DNA of 64,000 nt from Trichoplax adhaerens (taxonomy: Eukaryota; Placozoa; Uniplacotomia; Trichoplacea; Trichoplacidae). Location: positions 310,943-374,942 of the forward strand of contig NW_002060969.1 of assembly GCF_000150275.1 (NCBI RefSeq), read 5' to 3'. The notes under the pieces are model-generated. The model did no database searches. It saw only the letters and a list, made by a program, of their open reading frames with translations, and was not told where the DNA came from. Positions 46,920-60,549 of this stretch are shown in pieces (position 1 is the first letter of the stretch; the number at the start of each line of letters is the position of its first letter). The translations under genes were made by a program, and so were the position numbers.

Positions 46920-46993
46920 GATGATGATTGTAGTGTACTGTACAGTGTACAGGGTGTGTGTACATTACCGTACAGTACACTACAATCATCATC
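46920..46993. repeat. Perfect 24-bp inverted repeat
   Basis: Left arm 46920-46943 (begins GATGATGATTGTAGTG) pairs perfectly with right arm 46970-46993 (ends CACTACAATCATCATC), with a 26-base loop. The inner ends of both arms are GTACTGTAC/GTACAGTAC repeat units. It could form a cruciform; it may be a miniature element or a collapsed palindrome. Confidence 0.85.
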
Positions 46994-47130
46994 ACATACT
47001 GTACAGTACGCGTAAAAACCATCTAGACTTGTTATCATCCAGAAATAGAAAGGCATCTTGGAATCAGTACTTTTTCAGTAGTCTATAATAATACTGCTAC
47101 TGTAAGTGCAGAGTATCTACACTTGTAACA

Positions 47131-50100
47131 ATGGCCATAATTTTAGATAACGGTTGTTACACTTGCAAAGTTGGCTTTTCCAATGAAACTAGACCTCGGT
47201 ATGCCTTACGTGAAATAGTATGTTTCTAATATTTTTCTAAAGTAATTAGGAAAGCAATACAGCCATTTACCAGCTTACTCGTATGCACAGTTCCACATGT
47301 ATTCGATAAGCTTGTGGTATTTACTCCTTGTATCCTTTTAGGTGCAGTACACTACTGCACAGAGCTGTGAAATAACGAAAACTCTAGTCTGGAATTGATT
47401 CTACTGTATTGATGTTATTATAGATTACGTTACTGTACTGTATTACACAGCAGTCTATTTCACTTTATATAATCTTCGTAAATAATAACTATGTAAACCA
47501 TCAAGATGTTCAAAATGAGTACCTTACCGCATAATATGTATCTTTTACCTGCTTTGTGAAAGATTTCTACAATAACATTTACAATTACATCAGCAACACA
47601 CGGATTGTAGGATTACTGTCCTTTTGAAATTATAAATGCTGTACAGTATCCTACATAAAATATTTGCAGTATTGGTCTGTTTCATGCAATCGCGCTATTA
47701 TGTGATGGTACAGTGACATATGACTATAGTACAGTATAATTGCTGATATTGCGCTTAAGGCATTTTTCTTACAATTATATAAAGGTCTTTTCTTAAGAAT
47801 ATATCAAAAATTAATTTAGAAATTATACGGGTATTATTTATCTAACATAGCCTAGCTGTAAATTTTTTTGATTTAATTTATTGTTTTATGCAGATTATGT
47901 TCCCGTTTAAATTAATTATTTAAAACGTGTAATTTACTAGTAATATATAATCAAGGATTATCGATAAACATTACATAAAAATAACGCTATCCGGATGATT
48001 GTTTGATTTAGAGAATTCAGATTTATCCAAGCACAGTCATTTTTAAAATGTTCCACATTATGATGCGTGTAAATAAAACGTCAATCATCCATTATCTCAT
48101 TAAATTTAGGCTTATGCTAAACAGCATAATCAAAGCGAAGAGTGAAAGGAGAACTAGCTTTATTAGTAACCAAATAAATGATTGCAAGGATCTGTCAGGA
48201 ATATTCTATTTATTACCTTTACAGAAAGTAGGTTAAAAATATACTGATTATTGCTAATATTGTCTATTGACGGTACTGTACGATTTACACTATGCTAATT
48301 CCGATTTATTTCACTTAATGTATGGAAATATTGTTTGACGAACGTACGAATTTCTGAATACGTACCTATATGGATTTAACATAATACCTATTGTAGAGGT
48401 TATCAGAATGCATTTCGATGATCGGAACATATTACGAAGTACTACGATTTTTCCTTATGCTGGTCGTTGTGTACAGTATCTCGTACTCTTGTATGCAGCA
48501 GCAGATTAGAAATGTAGACCTTATACGTATTTATAACGCCGAATCTAGCGCAACAAAGCTCACATCGATTTGTACGCTACTTACTAAAATATGACTAATT
48601 AGCCTGACGTGTAGCTAAGATGATACAAGCGAAAAAAATCATGAGATGGATCAGTCATTTTGTTTTATTTCATTTAAATTATTAAATGCTGTCTATAAAC
48701 TTTCAAAAAATTTAGGGATTTCTTATTGACTGGGACCTTGAAAGACAAATCTGGGATTATATTTTTTCGAAAGAAAACTTAAACTTAAATGTAAGAAATA
48801 TTATGACTGTAGAGCTTGTCTTCATGCGATTTTTTGTATCGAATGTTCGTACATACCGTTTTCCTGCCTCGTTATGAATTCTACCAAGTTTAGATATTTC
48901 ATCATGCCTTATAAATAGAAAGGGGATTGAAGTTTCTTTGCAATCATCTTGTAAATTCTTCAGAATGTAATGTTTTCTATAGAATCTTACGATCGCATTT
49001 TAGGTAGAATTTCAAGAACATAACATTGTGATCACCGAACCGCACTTCAATTTCACACCTGTTCGGGTAATAATTTTTAGTGTCGATTTTTAGTATTGTT
49101 AACGACTTCCTTAGGTATAACTATAAGATGTGTCCATTAGTATACGCGTAGTTCTCAGGTTCTATAAATACTTAAATAAAATGGAAAGAATTAAATTTTC
49201 TTTGTTCAATCGTAATTTATGGATCAGAAATCGATGGCTGAAGTAGTATTTGAAGAGTTTCAATTTAAGGGATTTTACACCACAGCTGGTATTATTATTT
49301 GTATATTATAATTACTTGTATATGTAAAAATCGTTAATATCATTAGGTTCTGGAAAGGAATAATAGTCCGGAGTATCTCATTTGGATTAACTTACAGCTA
49401 AAACTTTGCAATTGTAATTGTAGCTTCAACTTTAAGCTCTCGATCATATCTACGGGAAAGAAATCGCCACTATTGTGTTGTGATAGACAGTGGTTTTTCC
49501 TTTACGCATGTTGTTCCGTATTGTCATGACAGAAAGCTTGCTAGGGCAGTAAGGAGGTCGGTGCATTGGTGGTTGACAACATTTAAACTTTAAGATCATA
49601 AAAACTCAGCCTATCATCGATATTACGATATTTCCAGGATTGATGTTGGTGGTAAACTCATAACAAATCATATGAAGGATCTTATTTCGTATAGGTAAGG
49701 TCACAGATGAGATAACTCTTTACGGCATGGTTTCCTGACTAGCTTTAATTAATGACCCTACAGACAATTGAATGTCATGGATGAGACATACGTCGTAAAT
49801 CAGGTATTAAATAATAAAGGATAATAACGCTTGAAATTTATAGATGTAATTCAGAAGTTTTTTCCGAGAAGTAACTTCTTTTTACTGTATTAGTTAAAAG
49901 AAGGAGCATGCTTCGTTTCAAAAGATTTTTTTGCTGACATGGAATTGGCTAAGTAAGATTAAAAGTATGAATAAAAATTTAATTTTTTAGTAAGATTCAT
50001 TTACGTAGGCAATATTATTCAATCTAGAAATAGTGACAGGAAAGTTTCGTGTAAGTACGTTTTACCTGACTTCCAAAACATCAAGCAGGGATACATACAG

Positions 50101-51434
50101 GATGATAAGGTAGAATCATCATTGTTTTCATTTGATACATATTACGTGACATACCAAATATGAGTACGACATAGTCAATTTCATTCAAAGCATTCAGGGT
50201 CTCGGCTAGCTGTTAGCGAAGAGCAGGTATATGATCAGTTGTACTTACTCTAATTTGAGAATCTATCACTGTTATGTATGTAATATTGTATTCGCTAGAT
50301 TGTGAAACTTAAGAATGAAAGATTTACCGTTCCCGAAGTTCTATTCAATCCATCTTACATAGGTAGTTTTAAGGTTTCAAGCAATAAAGATTATTGAAAT
50401 ATTTGTATTCTGAATGCTACCATCTCTAATCTATGTAGGAATTAATCAAATTGGAATATCTGAGGCCATTGTTAATGCTCTAGATGCAACGCCAAGAGGT
50501 AGGAGTACAGCATTTACTGTAATCATAATACGAGATATCGTGTAATGTTATACATATGAGGTAGGATAGTGTTATAGTTATAGGATGGTGTTTTGATATT
50601 GATAGGCTATTAATGATTAGAGTAACCGCACAATGTGAGCAAGAAATGAATTTTATCTGTATTTTTGCCTTAAATAGAAATACAACCATTGTTGTATAAA
50701 AATATTATTCTTACTGGTGGAAATGCAAAATTGCCTGGCTTTAAAGAGAGAATGTAGGTTATAGATTTCTCAACTAACTGAATGTAATTGATTTAAGATA
50801 TCTCTTGCAACCGATACATCTTTTTTGTAATGATGAAGTAATCTTGAAATAACTTGATTCGAGAATCTTCTATATGTTCTACTGACTGAAAGCTATTGCT
50901 TGTCCAGTTTTATCTGCTATCCTTTACTCGTTTTTTGTTTCTAATCTTGACACTACAATAACTCGCTTCATAAATTTACGGTAATAACCGATCATACTAA
51001 TGAGTAGTTAGCTTCAGATACTACAAGAAAGGTCAAGCTTGAGGCTTTACATTGTTCACCGTCTTTAATTCATGATCATTGTCCGGCCATGTAAATTCTT
51101 TTAATTATAATGAAAAAGGATCCCCAATTAACATTACATTATTATGCTCTTTACATAAAATTACAGATTCAACGATGTTCGCTCTATTACTAATGCAGAT
51201 TTCGACGTTCAAATTTTTTCACCTGAAGAGTAAGTATTTATGTTAGCATTACTAAATTTTTTTGCATAATAGTTTATGTAGTATTGGTATTGTCTTTGCT
51301 ATTACAGTCCTGTAACATACGCCTGGGAGTGTGGAGCTAAGGAAGTCCGTGATGGTGCTCTTGATAACCTATTTGTATCTCGAAAAGAATATGAAGAATT
51401 TGGCTATAATATCTGTAGAAATCGATTTTTTTAG
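47131..51434 (+). CDS. ACTR6: Actin-related protein 6 (ARP6)
   Basis: ARP6 is a nuclear actin-related subunit of SWR1/SRCAP-type remodellers that deposit histone H2A.Z. About 15 exons, starting at the ATG at 47131: 47131-47198, 48125-48227, 48716-48790, 49004-49066, then through to the last exon 51308-51434. Diagnostic segments: MAIILDNGCYTCKVGFSNE, DLSGIFYLLPLQKGFLIDWD, VITEPHFNFTPVR, VVFEEFQFKGFY, HYCVVIDSGFSFTHVVPY, INVGG-like IDVGGKLITNHMKDLISYR, QLNVMDETYVVNQ, VPEVLFNPSYIG, GISEAIVNAL, KNIILTGGNAKLPGF, DPVTYAWECGAKE. The nucleotide-binding phosphate loop and hinge regions are present, as in other ARP6 proteins. The C-terminus is slightly shorter than human, ending NICRNRFF. The protein appears intact. 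Intron 1 (0.9 kb) is the largest. Confidence 0.96.
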
Positions 51435-52879
51435 AAAATTTTATTTTTCTAATTGAGCGTCATGCCATATACAACATTATTTGCCTACTTATATAATTAA
51501 ATTTTAATGTATTAAACAAAAGGTATATTAAAATTATTTTGGAATTTTCTTGGGAATTGCTCAACGATTTCTGTGTAATCAAGCATTAAAGTCGCATCTG
51601 CAGTAATGCCCTAGGGTAGCCTTGCAATAATACCGTATGGTTTGGTCAGTAATTTGCACAAACCTTTAAGCCTGAAGCATACAGTAAATGAAATATATGA
51701 AAAAATCTAGGGCATCAATCTGTATGCGTGCATACACTTAAATGCATATACTATGTAGCGCATACGTAGATGTGTATTTCGTTGATAAAATGTTAACTTC
51801 TCACTGCGCTTCAAGAACATGAAAAGCCTCCACGGACAAGCGCAATCTACGTAGGAAAGAGAATGTAATGAAATGATCCTTACATACTGATTTATTTTTT
51901 ATTATATTATGCACTACTAGTTCTTTCTCTACCGCTAAGAACGATTCATAAGCGCTCTTACTAAAATTGGAGTATCGATCATCTGTAGTCCTATTTTATG
52001 AATGAAAGCCTACTACTGTACAATAGATTGCACATGAACAACTTTATATCCACTTCGAATTTCTATACGACATACTTTCCATTGCAAGACGTTACCTAAC
52101 CACTCTTTAAAGTGCAGTAATCTGCATACTATAAAGGGTGGTACTATTGATAATACCAATATTGAGTTTACATACACATCGCACTATTTGAATGAAATAT
52201 AAGCATACTTGTGCAGTGGTTACAATACAGTATAAACCGTTTCGTGTAGACATAGGCTTCATAGTGCAGTATCTTTATAAACGAAAAGACAGGATGTTCT
52301 GTCAGTCCCTGGTTTGCAAACTCTAAAGATTGGATAACAGTGGCTATTCTCAACTCCCTCTCGATCCATAAGTTGACCCATTGTTGTACTGAATGATCTT
52401 ATAATGTACACGCGTTTTCTATACTGGTTCTATTAATAATATAGTATAACAAGTGATTACTATAGTTGTCTGTGTCATGAGCAGGTGAAATCATAGCACC
52501 GAATGCTCGCTTACAGTATAGCACGCGAAACTAAGAATTCGTAAACTGTAATAGATCAAATATGCTATAACGCTAAATTTTAGTTTATATTTATAAATTT
52601 AAGTCCAGCTTCTTAAATACTTACACCTTAGTGTCATAGCCAAATCATGATCTAAAAGCATTATACTTTATTTCAATTTACCTCAAATGCTTAATGAAAC
52701 CGATGAAGTACAGCAAATTAAAAAGCTCGTTCTAATCTATATAAAAGGAACGGCAATACTATTAAAGCGTGAGCTGTGCGAACTTTCACTAACATGCTAT
52801 AGATCTCATAAAGTAATCCGCACTTATAATTTCTATTAATAATCAATCGTACTAATACCGTATCTGATGTATGAAATTA
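51435..52879. other. Convergent 3'-3' gap, ACTR6/thioredoxin
   Basis: About 1.4 kb with no exon I can support. Sparse TACTGTA words only. Contains the 3' ends of both flanking genes. Confidence 0.65.
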
Positions 52880-53666
52880 CTACATATGAAGCTGAATCTT
52901 GCTACGCAATCGATCTTCTGCAGCGCCACTAACTTCGTCAATCTATCCGTCATTTAATGAAACGATAAAAGATATGATTTAATAGCATCACATGACAATT
53001 TCTAAATTTCAGCGTATGTATTTAACAAAAGTTATAAAGCATTTCACAGCTTTGAATTTTCTAGATCTTAGCAAGTCAGCACACACTACCTTAGAGCCGT
53101 TCTTATAAAAAGCAAACGTCGGCATCGCTCTTATACCAACGAATTCGGCGGTCTCCTGCAATTATATTTACTATATATTTGTTGTTTGATCTTCTAAACT
53201 TTAATTGTAGCCCGAGAATATGAAACAATTAAGTCTATTCCATGATATCTTGCGCCTTTACATACCTCATTCTCATCAACATCAATTTTAGCAAAGACCA
53301 CGTCCTTATATTCATCGCTTTCGCTCATTTTCTGATGCGGCAAAAGACAGATTTTGTTAAATAATTATCAATCAAAGTGTAATTAAGGTACACGTAGACA
53401 ATGTGCGCATAGTCGTAACACTAAGTCAGATTGATATTATTATTCAAAGGTATTCATTATAATTATCAAGTGGGGCAAAGCATAATTCTAACCTCAAAAA
53501 TAGGCCCAATAAGTTTACACGGTTGACACCAGGTAGCGAAAAAATCAAATACTACTAATTTATCCTTTGCGTCTGAAAGAAATTTGTCAAACGCCTCCTG
53601 CAAAGTAATTTTTATTGTTAAGTACAGTACAGTATTAAGCTTCGAAGAAATACTTGTACCCTTCAT
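52880..53666 (-). CDS. Thioredoxin with WCQPC active site
   Basis: Small disulfide oxidoreductase of the cytosol or nucleus. Four exons on the minus strand: up to 53493, 53331-53266, 53155-53090 and 52942-52880, all in phase 0. It has the full thioredoxin fold: EAFDKFLSDAKDKLVVFDFF, ATWCQPCKLIGPIFE, VVFAKIDVDENE, GIRAMPTFAFYKNGSK (cis-proline in MPT) and IDEVSGAAEDRLRSKI. The redox cysteines are kept but the usual WCGPC is WCQPC. The start is the least certain part: the ATG at 53666 gives an extended N-terminus, and translation up to the EAFDKF block may instead come from an upstream exon, since TTTGCAG just before that block is a possible acceptor. Confidence 0.9.
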
Positions 53667-55992
53667 TATTGTAATTTTATTGCATCAACAAAGACAATAT
53701 GTTCAGGTGCATTAAACAGTAATTTACATTAATACACGCAAGCGAAGATATAACATCCATATTACGAAATGGATAAGCGGTCATGAATCGTAAATATTAC
53801 TTTATAATTTTTTAATTGCATATGTACAATATGCAAAAGAACATTTATAAATATACAGTATGTTATATAATATAATCAGGGAAACAATATACAGTACAGT
53901 ACACTATAATAGTATACTGTATACTGTATATAATCATAACTCTGATTACACAGGAACTAAAACAGTCGCGATGTTACTCTTAAATTAAGTTAAATATGCT
54001 AGTCTTGGATCAAATTTAGCAGAGATCTAAGCTTCTAAACCAGCCAAGAGCGATTCAATCTATAGTTGCAGTAAATGATTTATTTTATGACAACTAAAAT
54101 TTTTGACTGATGTTAAAAATTTATTCTAAGAAGAAACTTAAAAATTGCATAAATGTTAAGGGATCAAACGCTTCAGCACTTTCCTAGTACAGAACAGTAC
54201 AATAATTTAGTATTTATTTATCCATTTTAGCAGGGATTGCAAATTAGAGTCAAATGCGATATTTTGGTATGCTATAGAGTACGTGCGTATACTTAGAGGC
54301 AAAGGGATAGTTTTAGATTAATAGCTTACTAAGTAAGTGCTATGTAGGAAGATAAAATCTCCACCTTAGTCTCAATTACTTGCACCATCTTGCTTTCTTA
54401 AATTTTCTGTACTTGCCACAGGATCGCGTTTGCAGTGGTACAGTTCATGGAAACTGGAAACTGGTAACTCATCATCAGCAGCGAATAGTTTCACACTTTC
54501 ACACCATGCGACCCTGTACAGTCTAAGTGTACAGTACAGTACTGTACTGTACACTGCCATGGACTAAACGACTAAAGTGTACAGTACTGTACACTACAGT
54601 GTTTTATGACGACCTTCATATAGTACTGTACTGTATTATGTAGAAGAATAGCTGGACCATGGGCTGGACAGTGGACAGTCCTCATTTCGTCCACAAATTG
54701 TGTCAAACACTTCGTTATGAATACACCTTTAGTATGCGGAAAGACGATTCTGAATTGAATGATTTTTTTCTAAATTAAATAATATTATATTGTATTACTT
54801 GTTGCTAAGCTCTGCTTATATACAGTATTTATAAGAAGCTGTTCATATGCTAGATGTCGGTATAAACTACTGTATTTGCACGTTAGTTTTAGTTACATTT
54901 TTCCCTGTTAAAGTAAGTATCTAAAACGAAATTAAAGACGCTATACTGTACAATATATTTCTAGCAGTCTATCATTGTACTGTATGTACTGTACGGTGAC
55001 CGAGGAGGGCCAGTACTGTACTGTACAGACGTACAGTATATCACGAGTAGATTCTTATACTCGCGAACGCGTTCTCATACAGTAGATGTTAATTAATTAG
55101 TTGTCAATGGTAGCGTGATCAGTACAAATAAGTATAAGTTTTCATTTCTCGCCAGCTAAGTTATTAACGAAAGGCTTACTGAGCAATGTATATACTTGCA
55201 GATGTCTTGAATCCATTTTTCTCTCCGACATTAACAATAATTATGAGCGAAAATTAATAGAAAAGACTGACTGAGAAACAATACCGAACGCTATTTCTAT
55301 TTGATAAAACGGCGGGTTAAAAATGGTAGACGGTAATAGCGTAATGTTTTACGATACCAACAAGTACAGCATTAAATCTAGAAGTTTAAAGCTCATACCG
55401 GCCGTACCGTAGAAATACAATACATTGCGGATCCGGTTTTTTAATTATAAAGGATATGTAAATCTATTAAGATTTCCCTGTTGAATCCTTATAACATCCG
55501 ATTCTGCAAGTAAAATCTTGTATCAAGAATTCAACGTCCATTCTCGATACGCTGTAGCTGGTGTGGTGTCGTGATACTCGATTATATATTTATTAGAGAC
55601 TCAGCAAGATCAATACTATAGTGTCATCTTAGAGATAACTAAAAATAGAACGCAAATACACCAACAAAAATCTTACTGTTAAATAATTATAATTAATAAC
55701 TCAACATACAAATACGAAATCGCATTTTAAAGTTAAAACAGTTTATTTATTGCACGTTGAACTCACAATCCACTTAGATATAGTACTATAGTGAGATCAC
55801 TATATTTGTAAATTGTGCTATGAATTGTTTAATTTACGTTTGCTTGTTGTCTGCAGATGCCAAATCAATTTAGTAGACGCACCGTTCTATCTGTAATATT
55901 TTCTTGTAAAGTTTGTTTTATGCTTAAATTTTTATACATTACACATTAACGTTGATGCGACTTGCTTTATAGATTACGATCTACGAGTACAT
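53667..55992. other. Gap between CIAO3 3' end and thioredoxin 5' end
   Basis: 2.3 kb without a supported exon. It should contain the thioredoxin promoter at its left side and the CIAO3 3' untranslated region at its right. TACTG arrays sit in the part towards thioredoxin (53.89-53.94, 54.52-54.66 and 54.97-55.04 kb). The minus-strand frame at 54372-54560 is partly repeat-derived. Confidence 0.6.
54515..54660. repeat. TACTG/CAGTA array upstream of thioredoxin
   Basis: TACAGTACAGTACTGTACTGTACA and neighbouring GTACAGTACTGTACAC words, interrupted by a CCATGGACTAAACG segment. About 0.9 kb upstream of the thioredoxin ATG; smaller clusters lie at 53.89 and 55.0 kb. Confidence 0.85.
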
Positions 55993-58900
55993 TTACCATT
56001 TGACAGATATGGCATTTTGAGATTGACTCTTATCATAATAAGTGGTGTATAGCATCTTTCTAGCCTGTAAACGCATCATTGAATAGACAAAGATAACTTT
56101 AAGGATTAACAATATACAGCGTAATTCAGCTATAAAACGAGTATAATATAAATTGCCATTGTTAATAATAATCACTAGTGCACTGATTAAGCTAATGTAA
56201 GAAATTACGGAGTTACAACGGGAAGCTAATATATCTCAACAACTTCATTATAAAATACTTGCAAAATTACTAAATAGTTCTACCTTATAGCTATCAGACC
56301 CATCAAGCCATTCCCTGAATAAAAGAGTAAAATTGTTGTTATTAGTGCTAGATATTCCCGTTCGTTTATCCAATTCGACTATCTCACTAATTTATTAGGC
56401 TGCTACAACTCCCGATACGTAAAATCCTCCATTAGTGATAAAATATATTGCTAGAATTCATACGCATATAATTCTAATGACTAAGAATTGCAATTAATCT
56501 AATGTATCATATCTTAATTGCTACCATTTTTCTTAAGAGAACCCTACCAAGTATTACTTAACAGTTAAAATTACCGAATTGACACCGTGCGTATTACTCA
56601 CTTATACAAAGCTTGTACTAAATCGTTTTCATTCGGTTTCCTTTTACTGTGTAACATCCAATTTAAAGAGAATGATAACATCCTTAATGAATCAACGTCC
56701 AGAAAAATATACATATACAGTACTTTGATCTGCTTAGTTTTACCCAGCTGAGTTATAACATTTTTCTAATTTCATCAAGTGGAGCCGTAAATTTGAATCC
56801 AAGTCTATTTTCGGCTGCCCACCCCCATTTAAGCACCCTAAGAACCATCAAAAATAAAATAAGTTCAAAGTTAGTATATCTATTACATTATTTATTTGAT
56901 CGCTAATCGTAGCTGTTTGAAATAATCACAAATGATATTCAGTCTGACCTCCTGGACATGCCATAATTTCCACATAATCGTATAAACATTTACCGCGTTT
57001 CATTCTTTGAACGATATTCTACAAAGCATAAGCAGCACTTAAACTTTACCTGATTGTATCGATATTCCAAAAATAATTGATGAATCATTTTGTATGGGAG
57101 TAACATATTTGTATGAAATGCACAATAACTTACCTGAATGTTTCTGAACCCATACACAATAGCCCCTTTTAGGACAGATTTGCCGTCGATCTATGATAAT
57201 CATAATTGAAGCATTAAGTTGACCATTGCACATAATTTAACGCAGAACCTGCGTTATAAATTTAGCCTATCATTTACTGTAAGAATAACTTCTCTGAAAT
57301 CCTTATTTCGCACAGTTTTATAAATCATATTTTGTATTTTCAACTGAAATATCTAGCAAAATAAGGAACATAAGTTAAACAACCTGTTAATAATAAGAGT
57401 TAATTAATATATGAACATAACTTGATACAAACTACCAAAATCATTTCACCTCAGCTGCAGCTGTTTTAAAAACATTTTCCAAGTAGCCACCCTAAAGAAT
57501 TGCGTGCATGAAGGCAACAATTTCTGCTTCTAAATATTGTACCACCTACCCATTAAAATTAACTGTAGCGTAATATACACACTTACTGAACCTCCACCAT
57601 CATGTGTTAGCACCTCATTATTTTCATCCACGCTTACAAAACTATTTACAGACATTTAAATATTATCATCACTTAGTGACTAGTAGTCATATATAGCTTC
57701 TGTAAGTAAGGTATGGTCATTAGCACCCTATACATATCTTGTTTAGTACATATAAAATCTACAAGCGCGTTAGCTACTTTGTATACCATAGAGCTGATTT
57801 ACTTACGGTCTATCTAAATTTTCAGATGTTCCGTTTACTACAACACAACCTCTTTCGTTAAAGATTTCCATTACTTCACCTTCAGATCAAACTTTAATTG
57901 TAAATACGGGTTAAAAATAGCTAATCCTATAAATATTAGTAAACCTGAGGTTAAAACGCAATCGACATCAGCAGCATTCAGGCTTTCATTGTAAAAATCA
58001 TTTCTGGAAGCTTCTAGTTTCTTGTCGTAGCACGGCATTACAGTTACATGGTAGATGTCACTGGGGCTGCAAAATAAAAGTTTCCGTTGTTACTCATTTC
58101 ATTTGATTTTGTTTCTTATTTGATATCAGTGCGACACTATAAAAGGACCATCTTTACCGTTTCCCAATTTGATTAGCAAAATAATCCTTAATTAGACTTC
58201 CCATGATCTGTTGTGGTGACTTTACGGCACTACAAATAACACAAGATTTCGGTTCTTGAAGCTATATTGCACCTACTTACCGTTGGAAAATTGCATAAAA
58301 TGCTACAGGGCCATTGAGGCAGAGGATTAAATTGCAGTAATTTAAGTCGTAAGACAAGATATGTCACATATAGTTGAGATTACCTGAGGTAAGGTAATAT
58401 AAATTTACCATGAATTTTCTCAGCGTAACAAATCCATCCTAAAAGTTATCAAATTTCTTCAATTACGAAAGTTATTATAAGGAAACCAATACATTATGCT
58501 TTAAGTTAATAAGAAACGCTATTGCCTATATTGACACACATGTAGTTAATATACACTGTACAAGTTACCTGGGCACGCAGATGCAAATACCGGTAGTTTA
58601 CATGGACTGCTGCTACAATAGCGATCGATGAATTCCCGCTGGCTAAAGGGTTTCCAATATACAAATATCAGTCGTAATATTAAACAAAGTGGACGAAATT
58701 TAGATATAAGTGTAAAATGATAAGATCTAAAGTTAATAGTTAAATATCTGCCCTTTATATGTATCAATAGAAAGTAAAGTTACCTCTCTATTAGACTAAA
58801 ATCTCGAGCGAAAGTGGCATCGAAAACGTAAGAAGCTCCTAATATAGCAACCAAATGTATCGTTGTAACACTAGTGCAATAGTTACAAGTGGTAATCATG

Positions 58901-60549
58901 CGTTATGTAACTGTTAAATATCAGACCTAAAACCTTCTTAAATGTTGCTGCTAACATTTTACCAATCTAGAACAAATAATGTCAGAACGTATATTATAGA
59001 GAGATCATTTTTTCGTGCTAGGCATAATTACGCAATTTAAAACCATAGCAAGTTTCTAACAAAGTACATATGTCTGAGCCGAAAACTATCAAAAAGGAAA
59101 AATATTTCCGTTTAAAGGATGTAACTTTCGTTATGAACCTGATTTATATCTAGATTATAATTCACAGCCAGCGCTGCACGGGACTGGGGTGATATAGATA
59201 CTATAATAGTTTTCATTCTTGATTCTTGATGTGTCTATCAAAATTATAAATATATATGATTCACTAATAGCTAATTCATGCAAATGCAGATTGAAACTCT
59301 TTAATCTATTTGCTTAATTTATAGTTTATCTATGATTCTACCAAAGACTTAGATAAAAAGGGTGCAAGATCAAAATTATGCTTATATATGTATTTAATTC
59401 TACGCTTATACATACTTCTTGTAGCCTTTGATTCTTATCTAGAATGGCGTAAAATTCCTCTTTACTTTGCTTACTAATAAGCACACTCTCAGCTGATGTT
59501 ATGCATCCGCTATATTCGCAGAAGACAAGGTTTAAAAAGATATTTTGTTAGGATTTTACTTAAAAAGTTCTTACTTACTATTTATCTAACCTGCATGCCA
59601 AGCAGTCGTTTAACGAGATTTTCACTTTCTCTGACTGCGAACGATGATTGTACTAAGATCGTATAATGTAGAAAGAAACACATTAATAATGCAACAATAT
59701 GAATGTCCTGTGAAATAGTATTCCGCATTAAAACCATCCATAATGCATCAGGACAAGTTTTGAAGCATTTAATCGCTACCATCTAAAGTTGAATCCGCGA
59801 ATTGTTACACTGTCAGCTGTCATTGACAGTACTATAACTTAAAATCGTATCAACTCCAGGGGAATAAGAGAAAACGCTCGTTTAATTTAAAATAAGTTGG
59901 ACATAAGATATAATAAATCACGGTCATGAATGGATAGTTACGATGAAGCCTGGACTATCAAATAATTATTAAGGAGAAATAACCCGTATACTGTACAGCA
60001 TTGCTTCATATCGAGCATACCTGTAGTGTTCACTAATGATATAAGAATTGATCTTTTAAATTTAAAATATTATAGTATATATAATTAATATACGCGTAAA
60101 TTTTAAAATCAGTCATGAGCCGGAACAGAAACTATATATGTGTATATAAACTAGGAGCCGCAGGCAATTACAGAACTCAACTCAGGTTTAATATTACTGT
60201 AGACCCATCACGCTAGAAGACACTTATATACTTGTTTGGCTAAACAGGTCTAATTTCAGTACTGTTTGGACTGCTAGGTATTGCAATCAAATACGGTACT
60301 TCGTTTTTACCTTTTCGTGTTTATCCAACTTCGATGTGATTGGTTTTATACATTCCTACACAAATATAAATTTAGATTTATCCTTAAAGAATTTATTCTA
60401 TGCATAAACTACTAACAAATATTTGATGTACTTTACGGGCTGTACTAACGTAGGTAGTTTATGTACTGTATACGTATGTTCAGCATTACCTGGGAAGGAT
60501 TGATAAAATCATCTACATCGGCTATTTTCAGTACGCTGCTAAATGCCAT
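55993..60549 (-). CDS. CIAO3: Cytosolic Fe-S cluster assembly factor CIAO3 (NARFL/Nar1)
   Basis: Hydrogenase-like protein of the cytosolic iron-sulfur assembly (CIA) pathway that passes clusters to target proteins. Minus strand, about 13 exons. Exon 1 (60549-60490) encodes [18 protein letters not shown] and exon 2 (60355-60311) [15 protein letters not shown]. Then [12 protein letters not shown] (59634-59591), [20 protein letters not shown] (59509-59416), [18 protein letters not shown] (about 59.2 kb), [26 protein letters not shown] (58.6 kb), [18 protein letters not shown] (58.2 kb), [20 protein letters not shown] (58.0 kb), [15 protein letters not shown] (57.45 kb), [19 protein letters not shown] with CLNGGGQ (57.0-56.8 kb), KEWLDGSD (56.3 kb) and a last exon ending AISVKW. 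The cluster-binding cysteines [21 protein letters not shown] and MACPGGCLNGG are all visible. One short exon between 60.3 and 59.6 kb was not placed. Confidence 0.94.

Larger units (their letters stand above)
45071..47130. other. Divergent gap CIMAP1/ACTR6, rich in repeats
   Basis: Two-kilobase spacer between two start codons. It holds the densest TACTG arrays of the window, a perfect 24-bp hairpin and the second copy of the dispersed repeat. The many short open frames at 46.5-47.1 kb on both strands read as Tyr/Cys/Thr/Val/Leu strings from the pentamer and are not genes. Confidence 0.7.

Noticed and set aside
46539-47088. Six overlapping small open frames on both strands
   Set aside because: All translate the pentamer array or the adjacent hairpin; no domain, splice context or conserved residue.
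55993-56175. Independent 60-codon minus-strand ORF
   Set aside because: Only its C-terminal part is real: it is the last exon of CIAO3 ending in SVKW.
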